Assembly (NCBI RefSeq): GCF_028994775.1
Contig: NZ_JAJQMN010000017.1
Span: forward strand, 1 to 64,000
Direction: 5' to 3'
Source: Promicromonospora iranensis
GTDB lineage: Bacteria > Actinomycetota > Actinomycetes > Actinomycetales > Cellulomonadaceae
DNA: 64,000 nucleotides
The translations under genes were made by a program, and so were the position numbers. Within the stretch, counting starts at the first letter, position 1. Each line of letters starts with the position of its first letter. The notes beneath the pieces are model-generated. The model saw only the letters and a program-made list of their open reading frames with translations. It had not been told where the DNA came from and did not search any database. Shown here piece after piece: positions 35,385-44,414 of this stretch.

Positions 35385-36191
35385 ATGACGGGACAGCATT
35401 CGACCGACCGGACCCAGCAGATCGTCGTGACGCTCAGCTACCTGGCCTGCCTGGTCGGTTCCATGATCGGCGTCGGCGTGTTCGGCGGGACCCGTATCGC
35501 CTCGGCGGCCGGCGGCGCGCTCGCCGCCGACGCCACGCTGCTCGCACCCGCTTCCGCTGCCTTCTCGGTGTGGACGGTCGTCTATGCCGGGCTCGCCGGG
35601 TACACGGTGCTGCAGTGGTTCCCCGCCCCGGCGTCCGCGGACCGTCAGCGGAGCCTCCGGCTGCCGGTCGCCGGGACCATGCTGCTCAACGCCGCGTGGA
35701 TCCTGGTGGTCCAGGCGGGCTGGCTCTGGGCGAGCGTGGCCGTGATCGGTGCGCTGCTCGCGCTGCTCAGCCGGGTGTTCGTGATCCTCGTGCGGACGCG
35801 CCCCGCCGGGATGCTGGAGCGCCTCCTCGTCGACGGTTCGCTCGGCCTCTACTTCGGCTGGGTCTGCGTGGCCACGGCGGCCAACATCGCGGCGGCGCTC
35901 ACGGGGTCCGGGTTCGACGGGGCAGGTATCGACCCGGACTGGTGGGCGGTCGCGGTCCTCGTGGTGGTCGGCGGTGTCGGCGTGGTCCTGGCGGCGCGGA
36001 GCGGGGGCCGTATCGCCGTGGCCGCCGCGATCGCTTGGGGACTTGCGTGGATCGCGGTGGCCCGATGGGACGGTGCGCCACAGTCCGCCCCGACCGCGGT
36101 GGCAGCGGCCGCCGCGGCCGCCGTCGTCCTCGGTGTGGCGGCGACCCTGAGGCTGCGTGCCGCCACCCGCACGGTCTCCGCCATTCCGTAA
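35385..36191 (+). CDS. TspO/MBR-like (tryptophan-rich sensory) membrane protein
   Basis: The protein (268 residues) is almost wholly hydrophobic, with about seven membrane segments. The segment FSVWTVVYAGLAGYTVLQW resembles the conserved W-P-x-x-W region of the TspO/MBR family, and WILVVQAGWLW and WWAVA are also tryptophan-rich. It is longer than classical TspO (about 160 residues), matching the extended form in actinobacteria. TspO proteins bind porphyrins and similar ligands; a role here is not evident. Confidence 0.7.
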   Translation: MTGQHSTDRTQQIVVTLSYLACLVGSMIGVGVFGGTRIASAAGGALAADATLLAPASAAFSVWTVVYAGLAGYTVLQWFPAPASADRQRSLRLPVAGTMLLNAAWILVVQAGWLWASVAVIGALLALLSRVFVILVRTRPAGMLERLLVDGSLGLYFGWVCVATAANIAAALTGSGFDGAGIDPDWWAVAVLVVVGGVGVVLAARSGGRIAVAAAIAWGLAWIAVARWDGAPQSAPTAVAAAAAAAVVLGVAATLRLRAATRTVSAIP

Positions 36192-36256
36192 CCCATCGCC
36201 GGTCAGCGCTGTAGCACGTACCCACCGTGGTGGAGCGACGTCGGACGCCCGGACGG

Positions 36257-36667
36257 TCAGGTGTCGGTGAGGTGGACGAGCCCGGCGAGCGTCGGGCGGA
36301 AACCGCACGACTCAAGGTAGAACGCCTCGAGGTGCGGCTCGAAGTCGACGGAGAGCCACTCGCACCCCGCCGCCCTGGCCCCCTCGACCGCACGACGTAC
36401 CACGGCTGTGCCGAGGCCCTGCCGCTGGTGCGTCGGCCGTGTCTTGGTGTCGATCAGGAACGCGTGGTCCCCGCCGTCCCACGCCACGTTCACGAACCCC
36501 ACCAGCAGGCCGCCCGCGCTCCGGGCGGTGACCCACCCCAGCGAGTGACCGCGGACCCGGTCCCACCATCCGGGCGCCGGGGTGCCGCCGTGGGACTGGG
36601 TGAGATCTACGATCTCCGCGTCGGACACCGGCCCGCGCCAGTCCAGGACCACTTCGTCGGTAGACAT
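36257..36667 (-). CDS. GNAT-family N-acetyltransferase
   Basis: From ATG 36667 the product is 136 residues. It shows the GNAT acetyl-CoA loop THQRQGLGTAVVRRAVEGAR (R/Q-x-x-G-x-G/A type) and ends with a typical FYLESCGFRPTLAG segment. An upstream in-frame start at 36751 would add an Arg- and Cys-rich stretch without family resemblance. The acyl acceptor is unknown. The gene is monocistronic. Confidence 0.88.
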   Translation of the reverse strand: MSTDEVVLDWRGPVSDAEIVDLTQSHGGTPAPGWWDRVRGHSLGWVTARSAGGLLVGFVNVAWDGGDHAFLIDTKTRPTHQRQGLGTAVVRRAVEGARAAGCEWLSVDFEPHLEAFYLESCGFRPTLAGLVHLTDT

Positions 36668-36821
36668 CCTGCTCAGCCTGACGGCGACAGGGCGCGGACG
36701 GCAAGCGCAAAGAGGCGCGCCGTCGGTCCGCGAACGGGCGAAAACTCTCATCTCGCTCTCACGAACTTCTCATCCCGGCCTGGCAGTGTGGTCCGCCCGA
36801 CCGACGGAAGGAACGGACCGC

Positions 36822-37727
36822 ATGTCCAAGCTCTCCAACATGATCGGCCTCGCGAAGAAGATGCTCGACTCCCAGACCGGGCAGCAACCTCAGCAGGGGA
36901 CGCCACAGGGGACGCAGCAGGGCGGTTCGACCGGTCAGAAGTCCTGGCGGTCCACGCTCGAGGACGTGGCAGCGGCGGTGGGCGGACGTTCCCAGGACGC
37001 GCAAGCGCCGGGCCACGCACCCACACCACAGGGCCGGCCCAGCGCCCCCGCACCGCAAGGACGGCCGAGCGCCTCGGCGGGCTCCGACGCCGACCGGCAG
37101 GCCATCGCCCGCTACGACTACCTCATGCAGACCGCCGAACCGCACCAGATCGAGCAGATCCACGCCGAGTCGTTCGCGCGACTGACGCCGGCGCAGCGCC
37201 AGGCCGTGCTGCAGCGCATGCAGACGGAGCTTCCGGCGCATGAGCAGCCTCGCTCTGCCGACGTCGCCGACCTGTCCCGGGCAGCCGCACGCACGGAGGC
37301 TCGTCAGCCGGGCGCCATGCGCTCGATGCTCGCCAAGGTCGGCACGGGCGGGGCCGTGGCGGGAGTTGCCGTCGGCGCGGTCGGCGTCCTCGGCGCGGTC
37401 GCGGCCGGTGCGGCGGTGAGCAGCGTCGCGGGCCCGCTCCTGGAGAACGCATCGAACCTCGGGGTGGACTTCGAGGCGCTCGCGTCGGGCGTCGACGTCG
37501 AAGGGCTCACCTCGTCGGTCGGCGATCTCGGCACCGGCGCCCTCGACGAGGCGACCGCAGGCATCGGGGATCTCGGCACCGGCGCCCTCGACGAGGCGAC
37601 CGCGGGTGTCGGGGATCTCGCCGGCTCGGCCGACGGTGCGCTGTCCGGCCTCGGGGACCAGGTCTCCGGAGCGGGCCAGTCGCTCTCCGATCTCGCCCAG
37701 GGATTCGACCCGCGCGACCTGCTCTGA
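36822..37727 (+). CDS. Conserved actinobacterial protein with Gln-rich linker and tandem repeats
   Basis: The protein (301 residues, GGAAGGAA upstream of ATG 36822) has a short helical N-terminus, a Gln/Pro/Gly-rich low-complexity segment (about 20-90), a helical domain with YDYLMQTAEPHQIEQIHAES and LTPAQRQAVLQRMQ, a hydrophobic Ala/Gly segment (about 172-200) and a C-terminal part made of GDLGTGALDEATAG repeats of 15 residues. Relatives in actinobacteria are often labelled as cation-transporting ATPases, a label nothing in this sequence supports. Function unknown. Confidence 0.7.
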   Translation: MSKLSNMIGLAKKMLDSQTGQQPQQGTPQGTQQGGSTGQKSWRSTLEDVAAAVGGRSQDAQAPGHAPTPQGRPSAPAPQGRPSASAGSDADRQAIARYDYLMQTAEPHQIEQIHAESFARLTPAQRQAVLQRMQTELPAHEQPRSADVADLSRAAARTEARQPGAMRSMLAKVGTGGAVAGVAVGAVGVLGAVAAGAAVSSVAGPLLENASNLGVDFEALASGVDVEGLTSSVGDLGTGALDEATAGIGDLGTGALDEATAGVGDLAGSADGALSGLGDQVSGAGQSLSDLAQGFDPRDLL

Positions 37728-37790
37728 GCCGGGCTGCCGGACGGCGGCGCGGACGTTCCCGACATCCGCCGGCCGGCTGCCTGAAGAAAA

Positions 37791-37831
37791 TGATGACGCG
37801 GGACATCTATGAACGATGTCCCGCGTCATCA
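37791..37831 (-). terminator. Rho-independent terminator after tRNA-Val
   Basis: A perfect 16-bp stem (37791-37806 with 37816-37831, 9-base loop) begins 3 bases after the tRNA 3' end and is followed, on the reverse strand, by TTTTC. It ends the tRNA transcript and may also stop the convergent gene at 36822-37727. Confidence 0.85.
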
Positions 37832-37833
37832 CA

Positions 37834-37910
37834 TGGTGGGCCCGGAGGGATTCGAACCCCCGACATCCACGGTGTAAACGTGGCGCTCTAACCAACTGAG
37901 CTACGAGCCC
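37834..37910 (-). tRNA. tRNA-Val (anticodon TAC)
   Basis: The 77-base reverse-strand sequence folds into a cloverleaf. The acceptor stem GGGCTCG pairs with CGGGCCC (one G-U), the anticodon stem CCACG/CGTGG encloses the loop TTTACAC (anticodon TAC, Val), the T loop is TTCGAAT, and CCA is encoded at the 3' end. Confidence 0.96.
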
Positions 37911-37974
37911 CGGCAGCGGACAACAATACCTGGCCCGCGACCCGATCCAGCCTAATTTTCCCGGCTGACCCGCA

Positions 37975-38469
37975 TCAGATCTCCGCGACCGCCCTGCGGT
38001 AGTCCTCCAGGTCGCGTGCCTGGCCGCGTGGGTTCACCACGCACCAGCGGACTATCCCGTCGGCGTCGATCAGGAACGTCCCGCGCAGCGCGATCCCCGA
38101 ACCCTCGTCGAACACGCCGTAAGCGCGCGCCACCTCGCCGTGCGGCCAGAAGTCGGACAGCAGGTCGAACTGGTATCCCTCGGCCGCCTGCCACGCCTTG
38201 AGCGTGAAGACGGCGTCCGTCGACACGACGAGCAGCCGCACACCGGCGGTCTCGAAGTCCTCGATGTTGTCGCGCAGCTCGCACAGCTCGCTGGTGCACG
38301 TGCCGGAGAACGCGAACGGGACGAAGACGACGAGCACCGGCGCCCCCCGCAGGTCCGACAGTGAGGTCGGGGTGCCGTGCGTGTCCGGGAGCGTGAAGTC
38401 GGGTGCGGGGTCACCCGACTTCAACGGCACCACGGGAGCGCTCGACGCGGCGGCGGCAGGCTCGGTCAT
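37975..38469 (-). CDS. Peroxiredoxin (AhpE/BCP type)
   Basis: The protein (164 residues) has a thioredoxin-like fold with the peroxidatic motif PFAFSGTCTSELCELRD (peroxidatic Cys58). Cys63 could serve as a nearby resolving Cys. The C-terminal WCVVNPRGQARDL follows the AhpE pattern. It reduces hydrogen peroxide and organic peroxides in the cytosol. It lies 21 bases downstream of the DUF3052 gene on the same strand, a frequent pairing in actinobacteria, so the two are probably co-transcribed. Confidence 0.92.
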   Translation of the reverse strand: MTEPAAAASSAPVVPLKSGDPAPDFTLPDTHGTPTSLSDLRGAPVLVVFVPFAFSGTCTSELCELRDNIEDFETAGVRLLVVSTDAVFTLKAWQAAEGYQFDLLSDFWPHGEVARAYGVFDEGSGIALRGTFLIDADGIVRWCVVNPRGQARDLEDYRRAVAEI

Positions 38470-38490
38470 GGCTGCTGTCCTGTCAGGCGT

Positions 38491-38898
38491 TCACTTACCG
38501 CGGCCCCGGTAGGCGAGCCGGGTCGCCGACCAGTCCTCCGCGATGGCGAACGTGCTGGTGGTCTGCAGGCCTGCGGTGGTCGCGGCCTCCTGGATGTCGC
38601 TGTGGCCGACCTCGCCGTCGCGCCCGGGCTTGGGCGTGAAGATCCAGATGAGGCCGCCGTCGTCCAGGACGGTCTGCACATCGACCAGTGCGTCGGTGAG
38701 GTCGCCGTCGTCCTCCCGCCACCAGAGGACGACTCCGTCGGTCACGTCGCCGAAGTCCTCGTCCTCCAGCTCGCTGCCGATGATCTTCTCGATGTCGGCC
38801 CGGAGTGCTTCGTCGACGTCGTCGCCCCAGCCGAACTCCTGCACCACTTGGCCGGCCTCGAAACCGAGGCGCCCCGCGCCCTGGGTGTCCGTGCTCAC
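38491..38898 (-). CDS. DUF3052 family protein
   Basis: From GTG 38898 the product is 135 residues, with the family's opening GFEAGQVVQEFGWGDDVDEA and a middle WWREDDGDLTDALVDVQTVL. DUF3052 proteins are restricted to actinobacteria and have no assigned function. GAGAGGGA lies about 11 bases upstream of the start. It is divergent from aceE across a 438-base spacer and upstream of the peroxiredoxin gene. Confidence 0.85.
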   Translation of the reverse strand: MSTDTQGAGRLGFEAGQVVQEFGWGDDVDEALRADIEKIIGSELEDEDFGDVTDGVVLWWREDDGDLTDALVDVQTVLDDGGLIWIFTPKPGRDGEVGHSDIQEAATTAGLQTTSTFAIAEDWSATRLAYRGRGK

Positions 38899-39336
38899 TT
38901 GGTTGATCGTCCCTCTCTCTGTCCGGCACTCGCAGCCGGGTCGTATGCCTGTTCTGTCGGCCCTGCGTCGGGCCCTCCGTCGCCAAAGGTAGTGCACGCA
39001 CCCCGGCCATGCCTCGCAACCAGGACGCGTGGTGTCTTTTTGATGAATCGATGAGACCTCGGCAACGCATCAGTCATGCACTCAGTCTCATCATTGCGAT
39101 ACCCCGTATCAATACTGGTGCGAACCGGCACAGACGTAACGCAGATCACGCACTCTTGACCGCCCTATGGTGTGAGGACACGCTGTGAGGGGACAGAATG
39201 GCTAGGACCACCTGTGCGTGGGCGTGCACAGTCGCAACCCCAGCTGTGGCGACGCTACGCCGACGCGACGGGTTCTGACGAGGCGGCGAGGAGCGCGAAC
39301 CGCGACCGCGCCGCGCGACACCGAGAGAGGTTGCTG
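38899..39336. promoter_or_regulatory. Divergent regulatory region between DUF3052 and aceE
   Basis: This 438-base stretch should hold the promoters for both directions. It contains the interrupted palindrome GATACcccGTATC near 39097 and TTGACC near 39157 followed by TATGG, but no -35/-10 pair with good spacing in the aceE direction. No gene is supported in it; the aceE frame is open back to 39172, but its early codons do not look like the protein. Confidence 0.4.
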
Positions 39337-42087
39337 GTGGCTTCGTTTGACGAGACCGGACCGCTGATCAACGGTCTGCTCAGCGCCGTACCTGACATCG
39401 ACCCGGCCGAGACCGAGGAATGGGTCGAGTCCTTCGACGGGCTGATCGACGACAAGGGCGGACCCCGCGCCCGGTACGTCATGCTCAACCTGCTGCGCCG
39501 TGCGCGAGAGCGGAATGTGAGCATTCCCGCGTCGATGGCGACGCCCTACGTGAACACCATCGGTGTCCACGAGGAGCCGTACTTCCCGGGCGACGAGGCC
39601 ATGGAGCGCCGTTATCGCTCGTGGATCCGCTGGAACGCGGCGGTCATGGTGACCCGCGCCCAGCGCGAAGGTCTCAGCGTCGGCGGGCACATCTCCTCGT
39701 ACGCGTCCGTGGCGACGCTCTACGAGGTGGGGCTGAACCACTTCTTCCGGGGCAAGGACCATCCGGGCGGCGGCGACCAGATCTACTTCCAGGGCCACGC
39801 CTCCCCCGGCGTCTACGCCCGGGCCTACCTCGAGGGTCGCCTGTCCGCGGACCAGCTCGACGGGTTCCGCCAGGAGAAGTCGCACGCGGGCGGCGGCCTG
39901 CCGTCCTACCCGCACCCGCGCCTCATGCAGGACTTCTGGGAGTTCCCGACCGTCAGCATGGGCCTCGGCCCGGCGTCGGCCATCTACCAGGCCTGGACGA
40001 ACAAGTACCTGCACAACCGCGGGATCAAGGACACCAGCCAGCAGGACGTCTGGGCCTTCCTCGGCGACGGCGAGATGGACGAGCCCGAGAGCCGCGGCAT
40101 GATCCAGCACGCCGCCCAGCAGCAGCTGGACAACCTGACGTTCGTCGTGAACTGCAACCTGCAGCGCCTCGACGGGCCGGTCCGCGGCAACGGCAAGATC
40201 GTCCAGGAGCTCGAGGCCCAGTTCAAGGGCGCCGGCTGGAACGTCATCAAGGTCGTCTGGGGCCGCGAGTGGGACGCCCTGCTCAACGCCGACAAGGACC
40301 GCGCGCTGGTCAACCTGATGAACGTCACGCCCGACGGTGACTACCAGACCTACCGCGCGGAGTCCGGCGCGTTCATCCGTGAGCACTTCTTCGGGCGCGA
40401 CCCGCGCACGAAGGCCCTCGTCGAGAACATGACCGACGAGGACATCTGGAACATGAAGCGCGGCGGGCACGACTACCGCAAGCTCTACGCCGCCTACTCC
40501 GCGGCACGCGCGCACACGGGCCAGCCGACCATCATCCTGGCGCACACCGTCAAGGGCTACGGCCTGGGCTCCGGCTTCGCCGGACGCAACTCGACGCACC
40601 AGATGAAGAAGCTCAAGGCCGACGACCTCAAGACGCTGCGCGACTCGCTCCGCATCCCGATCTCGGACGCCGAGCTCGAGGCCGACCCGTACCTGCCGCC
40701 GTACTACCACCCGGGCGCCGACTCGCCGGAGATCCAGTACATGCTGGAGCGCCGCCGTCAGCTCGGCGGGTTCGTGCCGGAACGCCGCACCACGGCGAAG
40801 ACGACCCTCAAGCTGCCCGAGGACAAGACGTACGAGCTGCTGAAGAAGGGCTCCGGCACGCAGCAGATCGCCACGACCATGGCGTTCGTGCGGCTGCTCA
40901 AGGACCTCTTCAAGGCCAAGGACTTCGGCAACCGCATCGTGCCGATCATCCCGGACGAGGCCCGCACCTTCGGCCTCGACTCGATCTTCCCGAGCGCCAA
41001 GATCTTCAACACGCTCGGCCAGAACTACCTCGCCGTGGACCGCGAGCTCATGCTGAGCTACAAGGAGTCCGAGCAGGGCCAGATCATGCACACCGGCATC
41101 AACGAGGCCGGTTCCGCCGCCGCGTTCCAGTCGGTGGGCACGTCGTACGCGACGCACGGCGAGCCGATGATCCCGGTCTACATCTTCTACTCGATGTTCG
41201 GCTTCCAGCGCACGGGCGACCAGTTCTGGGCGGCCGGCGACCAGATGACGCGCGGCTTCATCATCGGTGCCACCGCGGGCCGCACCACCCTCACGGGTGA
41301 GGGCCTGCAGCACGCCGACGGGCACAGCCCGCTCATCGCCGGTACGAACACGTCGATCGTGCAGTACGACCCCGCCTTCGGGTACGAGATCCGGCACATC
41401 ATGCGCGACGGCATCGAGCGCATGTACGGGGACGGCTCCGACGGTCGCGACCAGGACGTCATGTACTACCTCACGGTGTACAACGAGCCCATGGTCCAGC
41501 CGGTCGAGCCGGAGGACGTCGACGTCGAGGGCATCAAGCGCGGCATCCACCGCATCTCGGTGTCCGACGCCGAGGGCCCCAAGGCCCAGCTCCTCTCCTC
41601 CGGCGTGGGTGTGCCGTGGGCGCTCGAGGCGCAGCAGCTCCTCAAGGAGGACTGGGGCGTCTCGGCCGACGTGTGGTCGGTGACCAGCTGGAACGAGCTG
41701 CGTCGCGACGCGCTGGCCGCGGAGCACGACTCCCTGATCGACCCGGCGACGCCGATGCGCACGCCGTACGTCACGGAGAAGCTGTCCGGCGCCCAGGGGC
41801 CGTTCGTCGCCACCAGCGACTACGACCACCTGGTGCCCGACCAGATCCGCGCGTGGGTCCCCGGCGACTACGCGGTGCTCGGCGCCGACGGGTTCGGCTT
41901 CTCCGACACCCGGGCCGCCGCACGTCGGTTCTTCCTCATCGACGGTCCGTCGATGGTGGTCAAGACGCTGCAGATCCTCGCCCGCCGCGGCGAGGTGTCG
42001 ACCGACGTCGTGGCCAAGGCCGTCGAGAAGTACCGCCTGCTCGACGTCAACGCCGGCACGTCCGGCGTCGCGGGCGGCGACAGCTGA
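39337..42087 (+). CDS. aceE: Pyruvate dehydrogenase E1 component, homodimeric type
   Basis: The protein (916 residues) is the usual length for AceE, which decarboxylates pyruvate with thiamine diphosphate and hands the acetyl group to E2. Visible landmarks are [20 protein letters not shown], the thiamine-diphosphate motif [13 protein letters not shown] and [15 protein letters not shown], and in the transketolase-like half [23 protein letters not shown] 39337, with GAGAGAGG 6 bases upstream, gives the family-typical start; in-frame codons from 39172 would add 55 unrelated residues. No E2 or E3 gene is adjacent, as usual in actinobacteria, where aceE lies next to the fatty-acid cluster it supplies with acetyl-CoA. 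Confidence 0.97.
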   Translation: MASFDETGPLINGLLSAVPDIDPAETEEWVESFDGLIDDKGGPRARYVMLNLLRRARERNVSIPASMATPYVNTIGVHEEPYFPGDEAMERRYRSWIRWNAAVMVTRAQREGLSVGGHISSYASVATLYEVGLNHFFRGKDHPGGGDQIYFQGHASPGVYARAYLEGRLSADQLDGFRQEKSHAGGGLPSYPHPRLMQDFWEFPTVSMGLGPASAIYQAWTNKYLHNRGIKDTSQQDVWAFLGDGEMDEPESRGMIQHAAQQQLDNLTFVVNCNLQRLDGPVRGNGKIVQELEAQFKGAGWNVIKVVWGREWDALLNADKDRALVNLMNVTPDGDYQTYRAESGAFIREHFFGRDPRTKALVENMTDEDIWNMKRGGHDYRKLYAAYSAARAHTGQPTIILAHTVKGYGLGSGFAGRNSTHQMKKLKADDLKTLRDSLRIPISDAELEADPYLPPYYHPGADSPEIQYMLERRRQLGGFVPERRTTAKTTLKLPEDKTYELLKKGSGTQQIATTMAFVRLLKDLFKAKDFGNRIVPIIPDEARTFGLDSIFPSAKIFNTLGQNYLAVDRELMLSYKESEQGQIMHTGINEAGSAAAFQSVGTSYATHGEPMIPVYIFYSMFGFQRTGDQFWAAGDQMTRGFIIGATAGRTTLTGEGLQHADGHSPLIAGTNTSIVQYDPAFGYEIRHIMRDGIERMYGDGSDGRDQDVMYYLTVYNEPMVQPVEPEDVDVEGIKRGIHRISVSDAEGPKAQLLSSGVGVPWALEAQQLLKEDWGVSADVWSVTSWNELRRDALAAEHDSLIDPATPMRTPYVTEKLSGAQGPFVATSDYDHLVPDQIRAWVPGDYAVLGADGFGFSDTRAAARRFFLIDGPSMVVKTLQILARRGEVSTDVVAKAVEKYRLLDVNAGTSGVAGGDS

Positions 42088-42112
42088 CCCTCGGTCCGCC
42101 GAGGTAACGCCT

Positions 42113-42163
42113 ATCGGTGGTCGAGCTCGTCGAGACCTGGTCTCGACGAGCTCGGCCACCGAT
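42113..42163. terminator. 23-bp hairpin between convergent aceE and the TPR-like gene
   Basis: Arms 42113-42135 and 42141-42163 match over 23 bases with one mismatch, around a 5-base loop. The arm contains GGTGGTCGAGCTCGTCGAGA, which resembles a palindromic repeat common between genes in Micrococcales genomes. It can act as a terminator for both genes, although no T-run follows. Confidence 0.7.
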
Positions 42164-42198
42164 TCGCGTGGGACCACCGATCGGTGGTCCGGCGGGCG

Positions 42199-42891
42199 TC
42201 AGGTGCCCGACTTCTGCTGCTCGCTCGCGGCGATCGCCTTCTCCAGCTCGTCCCGAAGCGGCTTGACCGCCTTCGAGTCCGGGTGCATCTCCAGCGACCG
42301 CAGGTGCTGCTTCGCCTCGAACACCCGGTCGGCCTCGAGCGCGGCCAGGACCAGGTGCTTGCCGACCACCGGCGAGTGCTCCCGCACGCGCCAGTGCCCC
42401 ACGCCCAGACCCAGGGCCTCCACGGGCATCCCCGCGTCGCGCAGGATCGCCATGCCCTCCGCCAGCGCGCGGCCGTCGGGGTCCCGCTCCGCCGCGGTGA
42501 TGAGCCGCCGGACGGCGCCGTCCGGGTCGTCGGCGAGCGACAGCCTGCCCAGCTCGATCAGCGGGTACCAGCCTCGTGGGTGCCCGGCCAGCTCTTCCGC
42601 GAGCGCCCAGACCGCGAGGTCGGCCTCACGCTGCTTGGACTCGGGGATCTCGTCGGAGTCCCGCAGGGGGTCTTCCAGCGTCGGGTCCTCGGCGGCCCGA
42701 CGGCGAACGATCTCTGCCAGGGCGCCGAAAGCCTCTTCGTTGTTGGGATCGTCGGTCAGCTGGGCGCGCAACGCGTCCTCGTGTCCCGCGTCCCCTCGTC
42801 GGGGCGCCGACGGCGACGGTCGACGAGCACCGACCGTGGACGCAGACAGGGGCCGACGGATGAGGCGGCGGAGCCGATGCATCAGGGCCAT
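42199..42891 (-). CDS. TPR-like hypothetical protein
   Basis: The protein (230 residues) has a basic N-terminus rich in Arg and then helical pairs that look like tetratricopeptide units (NNEEAFGALAEIVRRRA, WYPLIELGRLSLADDPDGAV, HLVLAALEADRVFEAKQHL). No catalytic motif or membrane segment is seen. It is probably a protein-interaction scaffold, with partner unknown. It is convergent with aceE and divergent from fasR. Confidence 0.7.
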   Translation of the reverse strand: MALMHRLRRLIRRPLSASTVGARRPSPSAPRRGDAGHEDALRAQLTDDPNNEEAFGALAEIVRRRAAEDPTLEDPLRDSDEIPESKQREADLAVWALAEELAGHPRGWYPLIELGRLSLADDPDGAVRRLITAAERDPDGRALAEGMAILRDAGMPVEALGLGVGHWRVREHSPVVGKHLVLAALEADRVFEAKQHLRSLEMHPDSKAVKPLRDELEKAIAASEQQKSGT

Positions 42892-42990
42892 ACCTCGACC
42901 CTACAGTTTTACTCCGCCGCGCACTGGGATCCTGCTGTCTTGAAAGTCCGTTTGTGGACTCCCCACAACTCGGACTCGTATGCTGCCGGG

Positions 42991-44295
42991 GTGCCACCAC
43001 CACGACGGGCCGCGCGGGTCAGCGCCCAGAAGACCGGCCCGGAGCCCGGGCCGGCAGCCGACCGCGGCGACAGCCAGGAGACCGATCAGGCCACTGAGGC
43101 GACCCCCGGGCCCGTCCCCGGAGAGGTTTCCGCGGCGGCGACGGACCCGGCCGGCTTCCCGATGAACCTGCAGCGGGTCCGCGAGGCCAGCGGCCTGCTG
43201 ACGGCCGCCGCGATGCGCCGGCTCGACGAGGACCTCACCTGGTACCGCGACCTGCCGGCGGAGGACCGCTCGTACGTGGGACTGGTCGCCCAGGCCGGCA
43301 TCAACGCCTTCACCTCGTGGTTCACGGACCCCGACCGGCCGCCGCACGGTGTCAGCGAGATCTTCGCCGCGGCGCCCACCGAGCTGACCCGCTCCATCTC
43401 GCTGCAGCACACCCTGCAGCTCGTGCGCGTCGTGGTCGACGTCGTCGAGACGCACTCCGACCGGATCGCCGCGCCGGGTGGCGAGCGCGACCTGCGCGAG
43501 GCGGTGCTGCGCTACTCCCGTGAGGTCGCGTTCTCCGCGGCCGAGGTCTACGCCCGCGCGGCCGAGTGGCGAGGCGCCTGGGATGCCCGCCTCGAGGCGC
43601 TGGTGGTCGACGCGCTCGTCCGCGGCGACGGTGACGACTCCCTCCGCTCGCGGATCTCCGCGCTCGGCTGGAGCGGCCGTGGCAACGCGCTGGTCGTCGT
43701 CGGGCTCGCGACCGAGGAGCTCGACGAGATCCGCACCGCCGAGATCCGCCGGGTCGCCCGGCGTGCCGCAGGAGACGCCCTCGTCGGCATCCACGGCGAC
43801 CGCCTGGTCCTCGTGCTCGGCGGCGAGGGCGACCTGGTCGCCGCCGCCACGTCGCTGCTCAGCCGCTTCGGCACCGGTCCGGTGGTGATCGGCACCCAGG
43901 TGCCGAGCCTGACCGACGCCGCCCGGTCGGCACGGTCGGCGCTCGCCGGGCTGACGGCCGCCCCGGCGTGGCCGCAGGCGCCCCGTCCGGTCATGGCCGA
44001 CGACCTCCTTCCGGAGCGTGTCCTCACCGGCGACTACACGGCCCGGGCCACACTGATCGCCCAGGCGTTCACCCCGCTGCAGGAGTCCGGCGGCGCCGTG
44101 CTGGAGACCCTGTCCGCCTACCTCGGCACCGGCCGCTCGCTGGAGGCGGCGGCACGGCATCTGTACGTTCACCCCAACACGGTGCGTTACCGGCTCCGCA
44201 AGGTGTCGGAGATCACGGGCTGGGACCCGCTGGACGCCCGCGAGTCGTTCGTGCTGCAGGTGGCTCTGGCGCTGGGCCAGCTCGGCCGCGGCTGA
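42991..44295 (+). CDS. fasR: PucR-family regulator of fatty-acid synthesis (FasR-like)
   Basis: The protein (434 residues from GTG 42991) ends with a PucR-type C-terminal helix-turn-helix (LSAYLGTGRSLEAAARHLYV, then HPNTVRYRLRKVSEITG). Upstream is a GGDEF-like regulatory domain with degenerate sequence and an N-terminal helical domain. In Streptomyces and other actinobacteria FasR lies directly before fabD-fabH-acpP-fabF and activates them, as here. The start is uncertain, as no ribosome-binding site is visible; the first 50 residues are disordered. Confidence 0.88.
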   Translation: MPPPRRAARVSAQKTGPEPGPAADRGDSQETDQATEATPGPVPGEVSAAATDPAGFPMNLQRVREASGLLTAAAMRRLDEDLTWYRDLPAEDRSYVGLVAQAGINAFTSWFTDPDRPPHGVSEIFAAAPTELTRSISLQHTLQLVRVVVDVVETHSDRIAAPGGERDLREAVLRYSREVAFSAAEVYARAAEWRGAWDARLEALVVDALVRGDGDDSLRSRISALGWSGRGNALVVVGLATEELDEIRTAEIRRVARRAAGDALVGIHGDRLVLVLGGEGDLVAAATSLLSRFGTGPVVIGTQVPSLTDAARSARSALAGLTAAPAWPQAPRPVMADDLLPERVLTGDYTARATLIAQAFTPLQESGGAVLETLSAYLGTGRSLEAAARHLYVHPNTVRYRLRKVSEITGWDPLDARESFVLQVALALGQLGRG

Positions 44296-44414
44296 CCGTC
44301 GTGTCCTAACTCTTCACCGAGGTCAGCGCCTTGTAGGTTCTCCACAATGGGCCTCTACCAGGTTGGTACAGGTCGCGACGTCCCGCGGGCTCTCCGGATT
44401 GGCAGAGTGGACGC

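Noticed and set aside
37834-37910. tRNA-Val as an attachment site of a prophage or genomic island
   Set aside because: No integrase gene and no repeated tRNA 3' end are visible nearby; both flanks are ordinary genes.
39202-42177. Reverse open frame of about 991 codons opposite aceE
   Set aside because: It mirrors aceE codon structure and has no domain or ribosome-binding site; aceE is certain.
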